DNA of 5,004 bases, taken from NCBI GenBank assembly GCA_041685935.1, contig JAWLES010000182.1:1-5004 (forward strand). The letters run 5' to 3'. Under the pieces are notes generated by a model. It worked only from the letters and a program-made list of their open reading frames with translations, ran no database searches and was not told where the DNA came from. A program made the translations under genes and the position numbers. Origin of the DNA: JAIPEK01 sp041685935. GTDB lineage: Bacteria > Desulfobacterota > Desulfobacteria > Desulfobacterales > Desulfobacteraceae. Positions 4,457 to 5,004 of this stretch are shown here, one piece after another. Within the stretch, counting starts at the first letter, position 1. Every line of letters starts with the position of its first letter.

Positions 4457-5004
4457 ATGAAGGGATTCAAATTCAACGGAATACAGGCGGGAATCAAAAA
4501 GCATGGAGGAAGGGATCTCGGGATTATTTTTTCAGAGAAACCTGCTTCGGCTGCTGCGGTATTCACAAAAAACCGTGTTGCAGCGGCACCCGTACTTCTG
4601 GGAAGAGACCGGATCAGGCAGGGAATCTGCCAGGCGGTTATTGTAAACAGCGGCAATGCAAACTGCTGTACCGGAAGACAGGGGCTCCATGATGCGGTGC
4701 ATTCTGCCGGGATGGCTGCGGATCTTATGAATATCCCGGAAGAATTCACCATGGTATCCTCCACAGGAGTCATCGGGGCTCCCATGCCGATGGGCAGAAT
4801 AGAAGCCGCGCTTCCGGGACTTATCGAGACCATGAAGCCGGACCGGGCTGAATATTTTGCCGAATCGATCCTGACCACTGACAAGCAGATAAAAATAGAA
4901 ACCCACAAGGGAGAGATAAGGGGAAAAACTTTTACCATCACCGGCATCGCCAAGGGCTCCGGCATGATCAAACCGGATATGGCCACCATGCTGGCCTTTG
5001 TCAT
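4457..5004 (+). CDS. argJ: Glutamate N-acetyltransferase / amino-acid acetyltransferase (ArgJ), 3' end outside the window
   Basis: ArgJ moves the acetyl group from N-acetylornithine to glutamate in the cyclic arginine pathway; bifunctional members also acetylate glutamate from acetyl-CoA. The visible part is 182 codons plus two bases with no stop, about the first half of a protein normally near 390-410 residues. Family landmarks are in order: FKFNGIQAGIKK (4-15), DLGIIFSEKPASAAAVFTKNRVAAAPV (20-46), VNSGNANCCTG (63-73), STGVIGAPMP (102-111, containing the oxyanion-hole Thr-Gly), ILTTDKQIK (138-146) and KGSGMIKPDMATMLAF (166-181). In the last motif the precursor self-cleaves between A176 and T177; T177 becomes the N-terminal nucleophile of the beta subunit. 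The cleavage site is intact, so the alpha subunit is complete and the beta subunit barely begun. Whether the enzyme is mono- or bifunctional cannot be told. It is divergent from dapF, and no other arg gene is in view. Confidence 0.96.
   Translation, partial: MKGFKFNGIQAGIKKHGGRDLGIIFSEKPASAAAVFTKNRVAAAPVLLGRDRIRQGICQAVIVNSGNANCCTGRQGLHDAVHSAGMAADLMNIPEEFTMVSSTGVIGAPMPMGRIEAALPGLIETMKPDRAEYFAESILTTDKQIKIETHKGEIRGKTFTITGIAKGSGMIKPDMATMLAFV

Noticed and set aside
4158..4460. 100-codon plus-strand frame filling the dapF/argJ gap and overlapping the argJ ATG by ATGA
   Set aside because: It starts at TTG without a Shine-Dalgarno, and its translation (rich in R, G, S, H) resembles no family I know. 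The ATGA overlap is suggestive but not enough.
4420..5004. Long minus-strand open frame of 194 codons opposite argJ
   Set aside because: It is antisense to a clearly recognisable argJ, shows no family resemblance and has no RBS-supported start in view.

Overview
The window reads as an ordinary chromosomal stretch of a Gram-negative bacterium. The combination of a FapA/DUF342 coiled-coil protein, a rhomboid protease with an N-terminal DUF2007-like domain and a GAST (not GASG) active-site motif, and stand-alone dapF and argJ genes would fit a Desulfobacterota-type (former Deltaproteobacteria) genome. That assignment is inference from protein style, not from a marker gene.

Five protein-coding genes fill almost all of it, and their strands alternate strictly: + (FapA/DUF342, cut at its 5' end by the window), - (FAH-family hydrolase), + (rhomboid protease), - (dapF), + (argJ, cut at its 3' end). 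The two convergent junctions are tight: 6 bp between FapA and FAH, and 63 bp with a GC-rich hairpin between rhomboid and dapF. The two divergent junctions are 135 bp (FAH/rhomboid) and 310 bp (dapF/argJ) and hold the candidate promoters and palindromes. No two neighbours can share an operon inside this window, so each gene is probably its own transcription unit here or the end or start of a unit running outward.

Functionally, dapF (meso-diaminopimelate for peptidoglycan and lysine) and argJ (ornithine/arginine, acetyl-recycling route) are both amino-acid biosynthesis genes fired from one shared intergenic region. The FAH enzyme is a small metal-dependent hydrolase or decarboxylase of 2-oxo acids. 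The rhomboid is an intact intramembrane serine protease. The FapA-like protein is probably a polar or surface-machinery-associated coiled-coil protein.

I see no RNA gene, mobile element, CRISPR array or clear new system. The points worth a second look are the regulatory architecture of the two divergent gaps, the non-canonical rhomboid motif with its fused N-terminal domain, a palindrome formed by the dapF start codon and the next three codons, and argJ itself, which runs off the end of the window and is easily masked by a long antisense open frame.
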